A stretch of 64,000 nucleotides of DNA. Source: JBIOJM01 sp044450785 (GTDB taxonomy: Bacteria > Planctomycetota > Planctomycetia > Isosphaerales > Isosphaeraceae). A program made the position numbers and the translations under genes. The stretch is taken from NCBI GenBank assembly GCA_044450785.1, contig JBIOJM010000005.1, forward strand, positions 1 through 64,000. The letters are read 5' to 3'. Positions within the stretch are counted from its first letter, which is position 1. Each line of letters opens with the position of its first letter. Shown piece after piece: positions 23,848 to 35,600 of the stretch. The notes beneath the pieces were generated by a model. That model was not told where the DNA came from, ran no database searches, and saw nothing but the letters and a program-made list of their open reading frames with translations.

Positions 23848-25395
23848 ATGAAAGTCACTCCGCCGATCGCGCTGGGCGTGCTGATCACTCTGTTCATCGG
23901 GACGACCGCTTCCGCGGACGAGCGGCCCGCGCGGTCAAGGCGTGTGCTGTATAACTTCGACGGCGATTCGTGCATGTTCACGAAGGCGGGGAGCAAGGGC
24001 CCCGTGGCGATCACGCGCGAGGACCTCTCTCGCCTCATCGAGGAAGTGGCCTACGACGGAAGTCAGGTCGATACGATCCTGGTGTGCGTGAACGCCCAGG
24101 TCATGTACTACCCGACGAAGGTCGGCACGATACGCGGCACGCACTCGACGTCCGAGGAACGGGCCCGATGGCCGGCATCAGAGACGCGGCGATTCGAAAA
24201 CCTCCGGCAGTTCTTCGACGCCGGGATCGACCCCTACGCCGTGATGCTGGCCGACACCCGCCGGCGCGGCAGGGAAGCGCTCCTGACATTCCGCATGAAC
24301 GACGACCACGGCAATGACTTCCTCCGCACCCGGTTCTGGGCCGACCACGCTGATTGTCGTCTGGGCAGAGGGGCATTGGACTTCGGCAAGAGCGAGGTGC
24401 GGGAGCATGTGTTCCGTCTGATCGAGGAGGCGGTGCGTCGGTACGACTGTGACGGCGTCGAACTCGACTTCAACCGCTTTCCCACGTTCTTCAAGGGCGG
24501 GACCACGGAGGAACGCGTCGCGACGATCAACGCCCTCGTGGTGCGCGTTCGGGGCATGCTGGACGAGGTCGGAAGCAAGCATGGCCGTCGCCTGGTGCTG
24601 GGCGTGCGAGTGCCGTCGAACTACGGGAGAACGCCCCCGACCCTCGCGACGAGCCGGGCGATCGGCTGCGACCCCGCGGCCTGGGCGAAGAACGGCTGGG
24701 TTGATTTCGTGACCGTCTCCGAATTCCTCTTCAATCGCGACGATCTGCCGATCCGCCCGTGGAAGGACGCGATCCGGGAAGTCCCGGTCTACGGCGGGAT
24801 CGAGTGCACGGCCGGGGGCAAGAAAGAACTGTATCTCACCCCCGAGCAATACCGCCGGTCGGCCCGGCATCTCCGGAACGAGAGTGCCGACGGTATTTAT
24901 CTGTTTAACTTCTTCACGACCCGCGAGTACGGGGCGGAGGCCTTTGAACCACCGTTCGACGTACTCCGCGACCTGGTGGGCCCTGTCACCGTGCCCTCGA
25001 GATTAGCTCCTCAAGGGGCGAGCGGCGCCGAGTTCCCCAGATTCTCCGGTCGACTCTACCAGATCGACTTCGGAAATCCGATCATGCCGTTGGTTGCAGA
25101 AACGTACGAGAACGCAGCAGGGAGTGAACCGAGCATGAAACGATCCGAACCGACGCGGCGGAATGTACTGGGACTCGCGGGCCTCGCCACGGCCTCTCTG
25201 GCCCTGCCTGAAGCGGCCGCCCGTGCGCAGGAGGCCGCCCGCCGCGGTCGGCCGGCCCTCAAGATCACCGACGTGAAGACGATCCTCACCCAGCCCGCGG
25301 GCGAGCACCTCGTCGTTGTGAAGGTGCTCACAAACGAACCGGGGCGGAATCGCGGGACCGACCGCCGCCTCGACGGCACGATCGTGAGGCCGTGA
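23848..25395 (+). CDS. Secreted glycoside-hydrolase-like TIM-barrel protein, read into a second gene remnant
   Basis: The ATG at 23848 (GAGG ten bases upstream) gives a signal peptide to about residue 24. Residues about 30-385 read as a TIM-barrel enzyme of the type seen in GH10-like hypothetical proteins: RRVLYNFDGD, FRMNDDHGND, CDGVELDFNRFPTFF with a conserved acidic strand end, GVRVPSNYGRTPP, and DGIYLFNFFTTREYG. The barrel is complete by about position 25000. The frame then has no stop. It crosses a spacer and continues into the twin-arginine N-terminus of another protein from 25135 (see next entry). The true C-terminus of this enzyme is probably near 25000. Substrate is unknown. Confidence 0.6.
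   Translation: MKVTPPIALGVLITLFIGTTASADERPARSRRVLYNFDGDSCMFTKAGSKGPVAITREDLSRLIEEVAYDGSQVDTILVCVNAQVMYYPTKVGTIRGTHSTSEERARWPASETRRFENLRQFFDAGIDPYAVMLADTRRRGREALLTFRMNDDHGNDFLRTRFWADHADCRLGRGALDFGKSEVREHVFRLIEEAVRRYDCDGVELDFNRFPTFFKGGTTEERVATINALVVRVRGMLDEVGSKHGRRLVLGVRVPSNYGRTPPTLATSRAIGCDPAAWAKNGWVDFVTVSEFLFNRDDLPIRPWKDAIREVPVYGGIECTAGGKKELYLTPEQYRRSARHLRNESADGIYLFNFFTTREYGAEAFEPPFDVLRDLVGPVTVPSRLAPQGASGAEFPRFSGRLYQIDFGNPIMPLVAETYENAAGSEPSMKRSEPTRRNVLGLAGLATASLALPEAAARAQEAARRGRPALKITDVKTILTQPAGEHLVVVKVLTNEPGRNRGTDRRLDGTIVRP
25135..25395 (+). pseudogene. N-terminal remnant of an enolase-superfamily (mandelate racemase-like) enzyme
   Basis: From the ATG at 25135 the sequence KRSEPTRRNVLGLAGLATA is a typical twin-arginine leader. 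It is followed by ALKITDVKTILTQPAGEHLV, the first strand of planctomycete galactonate-dehydratase-like enzymes. After NEPG, where a conserved Gly-rich segment should follow, the sequence loses the family pattern and stops at 25395. The enzyme core is absent. It is in frame with the preceding hydrolase. Confidence 0.55.
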
Positions 25396-25630
25396 GATGT
25401 CGGCAACTGGATTGCCGGGCTGACGGGCTTCCCGTCGGCCCGGCATTGGGAAAAGCACGGCGCGGGGCTCGCTCGCGTGTCATTCGACTATTTGATTGAC
25501 AGCGTGTTGATTGGACCAATAACATGGTTGATCGGTTTCTCCGCGGATGAATCAGTGCTTCGAAGCTGGACAGCACCTTTGTATCTGCGCGGAAGCGAGC
25601 CGGCGGCGCTGCCTGGCTGACGTGATTCTG

Positions 25631-25686
25631 TGGAACTCAGCGCCCTGGCAAGGTGAGGTGGAACTCAGCGCCCTGGCAAGGTGAGA
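25631..25686. repeat. Tandem 28-bp direct repeat
   Basis: The unit starting TGGAACTCAGCGCCCTGGCA occurs twice head to tail (25631-25658 and 25659-25686), differing only in the last base. It lies in a stretch without a gene between 25396 and 25775. It could be a slippage duplication or the edge of a lost mobile element. Confidence 0.6.
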
Positions 25687-25775
25687 ATGTGCCTAACACT
25701 CTCTCGACGATCACCTTGTGACGAAAAAAGCCCCTCTGGACGTCGTCCTGCTCCGTGTTCAGCGCCGAAGAATTC

Positions 25776-25937
25776 TCAGGCCGCGCGTTCGGTTTTTGGG
25801 TAGTACGGTTCCTGTTCATAGAGAGCGCAGATCGTTCTCGCTTCGTTGAAATCGGGCGGATTCGGGAAAATGAGTGTTAGGTTCTGCCCGTCAACCGAGT
25901 ATTCCTCACCGAACATACAGATCTCGTCGGCCCGCAT
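25776..25937 (-). CDS. Short hypothetical frame, possibly a fragment
   Basis: A 53-residue frame starts at the ATG at 25937 and reads MRADEICMFGEEYSVDGQNL, then a proline-rich NPPDFNEARTICALYEQE. It is acidic and protein-like. No clear Shine-Dalgarno is present, and the upstream continuation overlaps the kinase gene on the other strand. It may be the tail of a longer family member. Divergent from the kinase start by 29 bp, so the promoter of the kinase may lie inside it. Confidence 0.3.
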   Translation of the reverse strand: MRADEICMFGEEYSVDGQNLTLIFPNPPDFNEARTICALYEQEPYYPKTERAA

Positions 25938-25966
25938 GATCACGGCGGTTCTTTGGAAACGCAGCC

Positions 25967-28900
25967 ATGAGCCCAGACCTGTGTCCAGACCTGAACTCGC
26001 TCCATCGCCTCCTGGACGAAGTGCTCGAGCGGGAGCATGAAGCCCCGATCGTGGCTCACCTGGAGATTTGCAAGCTGTGCCAGGACCAGCTCGAAAAGCT
26101 GACTGCCGGACGTGCCAGCGACCGGAACGGTCAGGCCGCTCAACAGGCGAGCGAATCCCGTAGCCACGATGCCGACAGCTCGTCACAGGCGGATCCGGGC
26201 GGTACGACCGACTTCGGCCGGCCCACGTCTGTTCAAGACACCGATGGAGCGGCGGCCGGTCGTTCCGAGGAAGGGGCGACCGGCGATTACAACCCAGAAC
26301 AAAGGCTGCCGGCTACGGACGACGTGAAGGAGGATCTCGCGCCAAGGGATGCGGAGAGGACCGTCACCCAGAGTGGTCCCCAACGGAGTGTGTTCCCGGT
26401 CGAGCCAGGCTCGAACACCCCGCACGCTTGGCCCACGATTCCGGGCTATGAGCTCGTGAGCAAGCTCGGTGAAGGTGGCATGGGCGTGGTCTTCCTGGCC
26501 CGGCAGACCGGATTGAACCGTCTGGTCGCCGTCAAGATGATTCGCGGAGGGAGCCAGGCCCGCGCCGACCATTTCTCCCGGTTTCGGATCGAGGCCGAGG
26601 CCGTTGCCGAGCTCCGCCATCCCAACATCGTCCAGATCCACGACATCGGCGAGGTCGACGGGCTTCCCTTCTTCTCGCTGGAGTTGCTCGAAGGAGGATC
26701 TCTCGATGACCGTCTGGCCGGGACGCCCCAGCCGGGCCGGCACGCCGCCGAGCTGATCGCACTACTCGCTCGGGCCGTCGGGGCGGCTCATGCCGCCGGG
26801 ATCATTCACCGCGACCTCAAGCCGTCCAACGTACTCTATACCGTCGACGGCATTCCCAAGGTCACCGACTTCGGCCTGGCCAAGCGGATGGAGTCGGACA
26901 GCCGGCAGACCGAGAGCGGTGCGATCATGGGCTCTCCCAGCTACATGGCCCCCGAACAGGCGCGGGGACACACCAAAGATGTCGGACCGGCCGCGGACGT
27001 CTACGCCCTGGGGGCGATCCTCTATGAGATGTTGACCGGGCGTCCTCCGTTCAAGGGGGAGACCCCGATCGATACGGTCCGCCAGGTCATCGACGACGAA
27101 GTCGTACCTCCGTCCCGACTCGTCCCCAAGGTCGCCCGGGATCTCGAGACCATTTGCCTGAAATGCCTCAACAAGGAGCCGTCGAAGCGATACCCTGGGG
27201 CACTATCCTTGGTGGAGGACCTCGAGCGCTACCGGAACGGGGAGACGATCCGCGCGCGCCGGACACCGCCTCTCGAGCGGGGAATCAAGTGGGTCCGCCG
27301 TCGGCCGGCGCGCGCCGCTCTGCTGGGCGTGGCCATTGCAGGCTTCCCGGTCCTCACGCTGGGCGCAGCGGCCTATGAGCACAACCGGCGAATCGCCGAC
27401 GGCGAGCGCAGCCAGCGCACGGTCAGGCTCACGAGTGAAGGGAACGGGTTGATCGGTCGGGCTAGAGAGGCGAATTCGCCGGACGATCTTTCACGGCTCC
27501 AGGTCGACCTGTCGAGATTCCTCGGCGGCTTGACGAATGAGGACGAGGGCCGCCTCGAGGGATTAGCAGCCCAGGTCAGAGCTTCCTTCGATGATTTGCA
27601 ACATCGCGAGGAGAAGCAGAAGACCGACCTGGCGGATCGGCGGCAATTCCAGACCTTCCTCCAACTGCGCGCCCAGGCACAGCTCGACGCGGTGGAATTC
27701 GAGCTCGATCCCTCGAACCGCCGCGCGCGGCTTCGCAACACGACCCGGAAGGCGCTGGCGGTCTACGCGCAGGAACCTCAAGCGGCCGACGGAGACTGGA
27801 TCATCTCCGGTACGCTTCCCGGGATCCTCTCGGCCAGCGAGAAGATGCGAGTCACCGACGGCTGCTACGACCTGCTCTTGATGCTCTCGCAGACGACGGA
27901 ACGCGCCACCGGACTGAAGATCCTGGATCGAGCGGCCCAACTACGCCCCGAACCGACCGCGGCGTACCATCTCCGCCGCGCCGATTGCCTGGCAATGGCC
28001 GGTGACATCGCGGGCCAGAAGCGCGAGGAAGCGCTGGCCGGCCGGCGGCCCGTCGTTACGGCCCTGGACCATTTCCTGATCGGTCGTGAGCAGCTTGCGA
28101 AGCACGAGTGGAGCGAGGCCATCAGTTCTCTCGAACGGTCCATCAGGCTTGACCCCGAACAGATTGCTGCCCAGCTCCTGCTGGCCATCTGCGAATACAA
28201 TGCCCAGCCGAAGCGGCTGCGCGAGGCTCGCGACAACTTGAGCGCCTGTCTGCGCCGCCATCCGGAACTGGTCGAGCTTTACCTGCTGCGAGCACGCGTT
28301 CAGGGCGATGAGGGAAACCAGTCGCTCGCCCAGGTTGATCCCGACAGGCCCGAGGAGGCGGCCTCGCTCCGGCGGCAGGCCGCGGCCGCGTTCGACGCTG
28401 CCCTTGCCGATTACGGCAGCGCCCTGGGCCGTCTCTCAACGGACGACTTCCGGTACGTCCTCCTGGTGAACCGGGGCGGTATGTATCTTCAGGCCGGCCG
28501 GTTCGCGGAGTCGCGCGCGGACCTCGCGGCCGCCGTCGAGCTCAAGCCGGAGCTCTACCAGGCGTATGCCACCCTGGGCCAGCTTTACCAGCGTCAAGGG
28601 CGGCTCGACGAGGCATTCCAGGCGTTTGGACAGGCCATAAAACGGGCGGCTGATCCCGCGAACCGGGTCGCGCTCCATCGCACCAGGGCCCTGCTCTATG
28701 CCGATCGACGCGATGCGTCGTCGGCACGACGTGCCGCCGCGCTTCACGACCTCGAAGAAGCGATCCGGCTCGAGCCCGAAAATGCATCGCAACGGGCTGG
28801 CGACATGGTCGAGCGGGCCCGGATCTATTTCGGTGGGGCCCAGTTTGAAGAAGCCTTGAGCGCGTGCGGCGACGCCCTCGGGCTCGTGCCGGAACACACC

Positions 28901-29626
28901 GGGGCTCACCAACTGCGGATCTCCACGCTGGTGGCCTTGAAGCGATTCGACGACGTACTCAGCTCATGCGACGCCTACCTCGCCAGGGAGAAGCCGACCA
29001 TCGAGATCCTGGAGATCCGCGGCCTGGCCCGGGTCGCGAGGCAGAATTACTCCGGGGCCATCGCCGACTACACGCGAGCACTCGATCTACGGTCCGATCT
29101 CGACTCAGGAACACGGTCCCGCCTGCTGAACCGGCGCGGCTGGGCCTATCACTTCGCCGATGCGCCTCGCCTGGCCCTGGATGAGTTCGAGGCTTCGTTG
29201 AAGCTGGACAAGGACCAGAGCGACGCCCACGCCGGCCGTGGACTGGCGAGGGTCCGCTTGGGCGACTGGCGCAACGCCGTGGCCGACGCCGAGGCCGCGG
29301 TCCGGCTGGCTCGCGGCTCGTCCGCATCCAACGAGGGTCTCAACGATCAGGCCCAGGCCGAGTTCAACGCGGCCCGGATCTACGCCCAGGCCGTCGAATA
29401 CGCCGCCCGCGAGGTCGGCCGCGAAGGGGAGCGAGCCGTCAGACTCTACCGCGGCTATCGCGCCCGCGCGATCGAATTGCTCGACAAGACCCTCCGGCAG
29501 ATCCCCGACCCGGCCCGCCGCAACGAGATCCTGAGCGACCCCGCGCTCCGGCCGATCCACCGCGCTCAGGTCCGATCCGCGTCTCGAAAAACAAGGAACC
29601 CGGCACCCGACCACGACAACCGATGA
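25967..29626 (+). CDS. Membrane Ser/Thr protein kinase with zinc-finger-like N-terminus and TPR domain
   Basis: The 1,219-residue protein begins with a short helical unit [16 protein letters not shown] then [15 protein letters not shown]. Its H-x3-C-x2-C resembles the anti-sigma zinc finger. A complete Hanks-type kinase follows (about 158-430): [50 protein letters not shown]. One membrane helix lies at about 448-468. Residues about 640-1190 are tetratricopeptide repeats (for example [20 protein letters not shown]). The kinase is thus cytoplasmic and the TPR part likely faces the other side. Downstream, 48 bp away on the same strand, begins a giant secreted protein. Confidence 0.88.
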   Translation: MSPDLCPDLNSLHRLLDEVLEREHEAPIVAHLEICKLCQDQLEKLTAGRASDRNGQAAQQASESRSHDADSSSQADPGGTTDFGRPTSVQDTDGAAAGRSEEGATGDYNPEQRLPATDDVKEDLAPRDAERTVTQSGPQRSVFPVEPGSNTPHAWPTIPGYELVSKLGEGGMGVVFLARQTGLNRLVAVKMIRGGSQARADHFSRFRIEAEAVAELRHPNIVQIHDIGEVDGLPFFSLELLEGGSLDDRLAGTPQPGRHAAELIALLARAVGAAHAAGIIHRDLKPSNVLYTVDGIPKVTDFGLAKRMESDSRQTESGAIMGSPSYMAPEQARGHTKDVGPAADVYALGAILYEMLTGRPPFKGETPIDTVRQVIDDEVVPPSRLVPKVARDLETICLKCLNKEPSKRYPGALSLVEDLERYRNGETIRARRTPPLERGIKWVRRRPARAALLGVAIAGFPVLTLGAAAYEHNRRIADGERSQRTVRLTSEGNGLIGRAREANSPDDLSRLQVDLSRFLGGLTNEDEGRLEGLAAQVRASFDDLQHREEKQKTDLADRRQFQTFLQLRAQAQLDAVEFELDPSNRRARLRNTTRKALAVYAQEPQAADGDWIISGTLPGILSASEKMRVTDGCYDLLLMLSQTTERATGLKILDRAAQLRPEPTAAYHLRRADCLAMAGDIAGQKREEALAGRRPVVTALDHFLIGREQLAKHEWSEAISSLERSIRLDPEQIAAQLLLAICEYNAQPKRLREARDNLSACLRRHPELVELYLLRARVQGDEGNQSLAQVDPDRPEEAASLRRQAAAAFDAALADYGSALGRLSTDDFRYVLLVNRGGMYLQAGRFAESRADLAAAVELKPELYQAYATLGQLYQRQGRLDEAFQAFGQAIKRAADPANRVALHRTRALLYADRRDASSARRAAALHDLEEAIRLEPENASQRAGDMVERARIYFGGAQFEEALSACGDALGLVPEHTGAHQLRISTLVALKRFDDVLSSCDAYLAREKPTIEILEIRGLARVARQNYSGAIADYTRALDLRSDLDSGTRSRLLNRRGWAYHFADAPRLALDEFEASLKLDKDQSDAHAGRGLARVRLGDWRNAVADAEAAVRLARGSSASNEGLNDQAQAEFNAARIYAQAVEYAAREVGREGERAVRLYRGYRARAIELLDKTLRQIPDPARRNEILSDPALRPIHRAQVRSASRKTRNPAPDHDNR

Positions 29627-29674
29627 CCGTTCACGACGAACCACTCGCGAGTCTTTGACCGAGCGATCTAACCC

Positions 29675-32600
29675 GTGCGAAACGCCAAGCCGAAATCCCT
29701 GGCTCCTTCGCGACCACATCGCCGCCGCCGCGATGACTGGGCGTTCTCCGGCATGCTCTTCCGCCTCAGGCCCCGGCTGGAAGTCATGGAAGACCGGACC
29801 CTGCTGACGGCGTTCCTGGTGACGAATACCGATAACAGCGGGCCCGGATCGTTGCGGCAGGCGATCCTGAGCGCCAATGCCGTGAAGGGAAGCGGCGACG
29901 TCATCGACTTCGCGATCCCCGGCGCCGGAGTCCACGCGATCGAGCCAAGCTCGGCCTTGCCGCCGATCACCGGCTCGGTCTTGATCGACGGCACGTCCCA
30001 GCCGGGTTATGAGGGCGCTCCGCTCATCGAGATCAACGGGAGCCGGACATCCGCGGGCAATGGCCTGACCATGACCGGCTCCGGCTCGACCGTCCGCGGC
30101 CTGGCGATCGACGGCTTCGCCTCCGGGGCCGCGATCCTGATCGAAGGACCGACCGCATCGCACAACGCGATCTACGGCAACCAGCTCGGCCTCAATGCCG
30201 GCGATCTCCTGGCCGGGGGCAACCTTTACGGCGTGGAGGTCTTGAACGGCGCCCACGATAACGATATCGGCTCCAATTCCCCGGGAGGAGCGAACGCGAT
30301 CGGCGGCAACACCGCAACCGGCGTGCTCTTGAGCGGTGCTTCGATCGAGGCGAGCCAGGGCTTCGGCGGCACGGCCGGTGACTTGACCTTGAACGGCGCG
30401 GCGACGATCCAGGGCAGCCGGCTTCAACTCGCCGCCTCGAGGGCAAGCGTCTTCACGTCTAAGCCGGTCGACGTGACCGGGTTCAACACGCAGTTCACCT
30501 TTCAGCTCGCGAGTTCCGTCACCGGAGAATTCTCTTTCACCATCCAGCGCCAAGGCCCGGGCTACCTGGGCTATGAGGGAATCGGTCAGAGCGTCACCGT
30601 TGCCTTCGACACCGACTCAACATACAACGAGGGTTCGAGTACCACCGGCCTCTTCGCCGACGGAGCCACTCCGCTCGCCTTCGGGATCATCAGTCTGGCC
30701 GGGACCGGGATCGACCTGCACAGCGGCGACGTGTTCCAGGCCAGCTTAAGTTACGACGGAAAAGGCCTCTCGGTCACGATCACCGACACGGCCACCGGCG
30801 CCGCGGCCACGCAGGTCTACTCGGTCGATATCCCGGGCACGGTCGGCGGCCCCACCGCCGATGTGGGCTTCACGGCAAGTGTGCAGGCTGCATCGACATC
30901 CGGGCCGTCGGCACCCGTCGAGGACATCCTGGGGTGGAGCTACACGGGGTCGGGCGGGGTGGTTGGCAACCGCGTGGCCGGCAACGCGATCACCGACAAC
31001 GGCGGTCCGGGGGTCGCCGTCATCGGTAATGATTCCACCGGCAATACGATTGGCGCCAACACGATCTCCGGCAATGCCGGCCCCGCGATCGACGAAAGCG
31101 GTGACGGCCCGAACGGGCTCCCCGACCCGCCCGTCATCATCGCGACCGCTGGCGGAGGCCTCGGAGGCCGGCTGCGCGCCGGCCTGCCCGATGCCGTCTA
31201 CCACCTCGACTTCTTCGCCAGCGCGGGCTACGCCGCCGACGGATCCGGCGAGGCCCAGGACTACCTTGGCTCGCTCAATGTGACGACCGACAGCCATGGT
31301 CAGGCCACGTTCCTGGTCCCGTTCACCACGCCGGATGACCTGCCGATTGTGACGGCCACGGCCACGGACTCGCTCGGCAACACTTCGGAGGTCTCGGGCC
31401 TGCGCACCGGCACCATCCTGGCCCCCGCCACGGGCTTCCGCGTGACTCCCGGTCAGCCGCTGGTCTTCGCGAGCGAAGGATTCGCCTTCCAGGATCCGGG
31501 CGCAGGACCCCTGGACCCGACGTGGAACCTGACGCTCTCGGTGCCCGTCGGAACGCTGAATCTTCCGACTGTCCCGGGGTTGACTGGGTCCGACAGCGGG
31601 ACGGGGACTCTGCAACTTCAGGGCACACTCACCGTGATCGAGGCGGTGGTCGCCGACCTGGTCTTCACGCCGCCCCCGGGCTTCCACGGCAACACGACGC
31701 TGAGCGTGACCGCGGCGTCGGCGGGGGCCGCGCGCATCGAATCGGCGCTCAACATCACCGACGGGACCTTCGTCGTCGCGAGCGTCGCCGATAGCGGGCC
31801 GGGCTCGTTGCGGCAGGCGATCCTCGACTCCAACGCCGCGGGCGGCAGCAACACGATCGCGTTCGCACTGCCGGGCACCGGGGTCCAGACGATCGCGCTG
31901 GCCTCGCCGCTGCCCCAGGTCACGACACCCACGCTGATCGACGGCTCGACCCAGCCGGGCTTCGCCGGCAGCGCGCTGGTCGCGCTGGCCGGCCAGTGGG
32001 CCGGGGCGACCGGCGGGCTCGATGTGCTGGGCTCGTTCCTGAGCGTTCGCAGCGTGGCTGTCGACGCCTACGCGTTCGGCACCGACGGCCTTCCGGCCAG
32101 CGTGACCATCGAATCTGCGCCGTCGCTCTCGAGCACGGGCGTCAACCCTGGCCACGCGGATCGGTATCAGGTCGACATGGCCGCGGACGGCCGTCTACTG
32201 GCCCAGGTCCCGGCGGGCGCGCTCGCGACCTCGCTCTTGCTGCTCGATTCTCGAGGCAACGTGCTGGACGAGAGCGATGGCCAGGGGACGGGGACGCTCG
32301 GCGACCAGATCGACCAGCACCTGCCGGCAGGGACCTATTTCCTCATGGTGGAGATCTCCGGGGGAGCGGGCGACTCCGTACTGAAAGCCGCATTCACGCC
32401 AACTTCGACCGCATTTCAGAGCACCAAACTTCCGATGGTGATCGGCGACTTCAACGGCGACGGCATTCCCGACATCGCCATGTTCGACGGCGTTCATCTG
32501 GGAGTCGGCGACGGGACCTTCCGCAGTCCCCTGGCGGGCCTCGGTTTGCCCGCGGGCGACACCTACGGACCCATGGTGGCGGGGGATTTCAACGGGGACG

Positions 32601-35600
32601 GCAAGCTCGACCTGGCCATTGCCGACATCAGCAACAACACGGTGTTGCTGCTCCTGGGCAATGGCGATGGAACGTTCCAGACCGGGACGACGTACGTGGC
32701 CGCCGAGCTCCAGATGGACTATGGGAACTCACTCGTCGCCGGTGATTTCAATGGCGACGGCAAGCTGGACCTGGCGCTGGATTGGAGCATCGGAGCCAGG
32801 ATCGACGTTCTGCTGGGTAACGGCGACGGCACGTTTCAGCCCCCGCAGGTGTACCAGTTCAGCGGCTTCAACGACCCGGGGCCGATGGTGGCTGGGGATT
32901 TCAACAACGATGGCAAGCTCGACCTCGCTGTCGCCAATCTCGAGGGGACGATCGATGTCTTGCTCGGCCACGGCGACGGGACATTTGGCGTCGGGCCATA
33001 TCGGCTGCCGGTGGTGACCGGCGCAGACCTTGATATCGCCTCCCTGGTCGCGGGGGATTTCAACCGCGATGGCAAGCTCGACCTGGCCGCGTCTTCTTCC
33101 GATGACGCCAACATCGAGGTCTTCCTGGGCAACGGCGACGGCAGCTTCCAGGGCCCCACGGATTACCCTGTCAAGTTCTCTGGCACAACCATTTATGCCG
33201 GCGATTCCAACGGCGACGGCGAGCTTGACCTCATCCTCTGGGGCGGCAGCGGCTACACGATCTACGGCGGCGACGCCTTCATCTGGCTCCTCGCTGGCAA
33301 CGGCGACGGCACCTTCCAAACTCCCCGGAGCATCGGGCAGATTGCCAGCTCCCCGCGAGTCCTCGGTGTGCTCACGGGTGATTTCAACGGCGACGGCAAG
33401 CTCGACCTGATCGAGGCCGTCGACCAGCCCAATAGTTTGGGGGTCCTCCTGGGCAACGGAGATGGCACGTTTCAGGCCTCGGGCTCAGCAGGGCCGACGG
33501 ATACGCTCCCCAGCTCGGTGGCTCTGGGTGATTTCAACGGCGATGGACGGGTCGACATGGCCGTGCCGAGCGTTCCCCTGGGGAGCATCACCATTCTGCT
33601 GGGCGATGGTGAAGGAGGATTCCGCATCGGACAGGTGATCTCGCTGGGTAAGGTGATGGCATTCGGGACGCCGGTCGTCGCGGATTTCAATGGGGACGGC
33701 CGGCTGGACCTGGCCATCGCCTTCTATATTGATTCCTCAAGCGACGACCTGGTCGTGCTTCTGGGGAATGGGGACGGAACATTCCAGACCAAATTCTCTA
33801 CCATCCCGCTGCCCATTGTATCGGTTGATATCTCGGGCGTACGTCGTTTTCAAATGGCGGTTGGGGACTTCAACGGAGATGGCCGGCCCGACCTTGCCGA
33901 AATTGGAGGAAACGGAAGCCCTGTCGTGCTTCTTGGCAATGGTGACGGAACCTTCCATGCCGGGCCTTTCAATACTAATAATGTGTTGCAAGGGCCAGTT
34001 TCGGCCTACAATTCTCTTGTAGTCGGCGACTTCAACGAGGACGGCCGGCTCGACCTGGCGATCGAAGAAAGCTTTGGCGGATATGGCGTCATTTATGTGT
34101 ATTTGGGTGATGGGAATGGCGGCTTCTTGCCTTCCCCGTCCGCTGAGCTTACCGGGGCGAATGTCGGCGATCATCTGGTTGCCGGCGACTTCAACGGGGA
34201 CGGCAAGCTCGACCTGGCCACGCTGAACGATGGCGGCGTTTCGAGCTCCATCTCCGTCTACCTGGGCAACGGCGACGGGACCTTTGGTCCGCCGATCACC
34301 GACCCGGTGCCCGCGTCCGGCAGCCTGGTGGCGGGGAACTTCTACGGGGACGGCAAGCTCGACCTGGCCTCGCTGGACCCGTCGGGCGCAGGGATTGTGC
34401 TCCTGCGGGGCAACGGCGACGGCACCTTTCAACCCGCGGAGACCGTGCCTTCGCCGCCGGACCTTGACAACTCACTCTACAGCGGCGACCTCAATGGCGA
34501 TGGCCGGCCCGACCTGATCCTACCTGACCTCTACAGCGGCACGATCACGACGCTGCTCAACAACGGTGACGGTAAGTTCTCATCGCCCGGAGAGGTTGTC
34601 ACGAATCCACAAGACACGCCCCTGGTGGTCGATATCAGCGGCGACGGTAGCCGCGATGTGCTCTTGGTGGATGGAAGCGGCAACATCCTCTACCGACAGG
34701 GGAACCCCCAGGCGCCCGGCGGCTTCTTTCCTCCCGTGACGATCAATCCCGGCTTCCCCTCGCGCGATATCGCCTGGGTCCCAAACACGCTGGAAGGCCC
34801 GTTGCTGGCCAGCGTCGACGCCCAGGACGATGCCGTCTCGCTCTATGCCTACCGAAACGGCGGCTTTGTCCGCGCCGGCTCATTGACGACGGGCCAGCTC
34901 CCGGCACAAATCGTCGCCGCCGATCTCAATCACGACGGCTGGAAGGACCTGGTGGTCCGCAACGCCGGCGACGGGACGTTGTCCGTCTTCCTGAACAGCG
35001 GCCGCGGCAGCTTCTGGACCGGCTTCAACAACCCCTTCGGCCCGCCGGTGACCATCCCCGTCGGCCGGGGCGTCTCCGACTTGCAGGCGGTTGATACGAC
35101 GGGGGACGGCTCGCCGGACCTGGTGGTCACCAACGCGTATTCCGGCCAGGTGAGCGTCCTGCTCAACCGTGGCGACGGCCGCTTCGCGCCACCGGTGTCC
35201 TATCGCGCGGGAATCAGCCTTTCCGGGTTCGACACCAGCTCCGGCTCGATTCAGATCACCAGCCAGGAAGCTACAAAGAGCGTCGCGAGTGGATCGCTCG
35301 CGCCGGGGAGCCCGATCAGCCTGATCACCACCAACCCGGGCAGCAACACGCTCGACTTGCTCCAGGGCCTCGGGGGTGGGCACTTCGGCAATCCCACAGT
35401 CTTGCTGAGCGCGATCACGGCGAGCGTCGTCCGCTCGGCTGACTTCAATCACGACGGCAGCCTCGATCTGGCGGTGCTCGACGGCCAGGGCGTGAGCATT
35501 TATCTCGGCGACGGCAAGGGGGGCTTTCTGCCCCCGGTCACGTACGACGCCGGCCCTGACCCCACCGGCCTGACGATCGCCGACGTGAATGGCGACGGCA

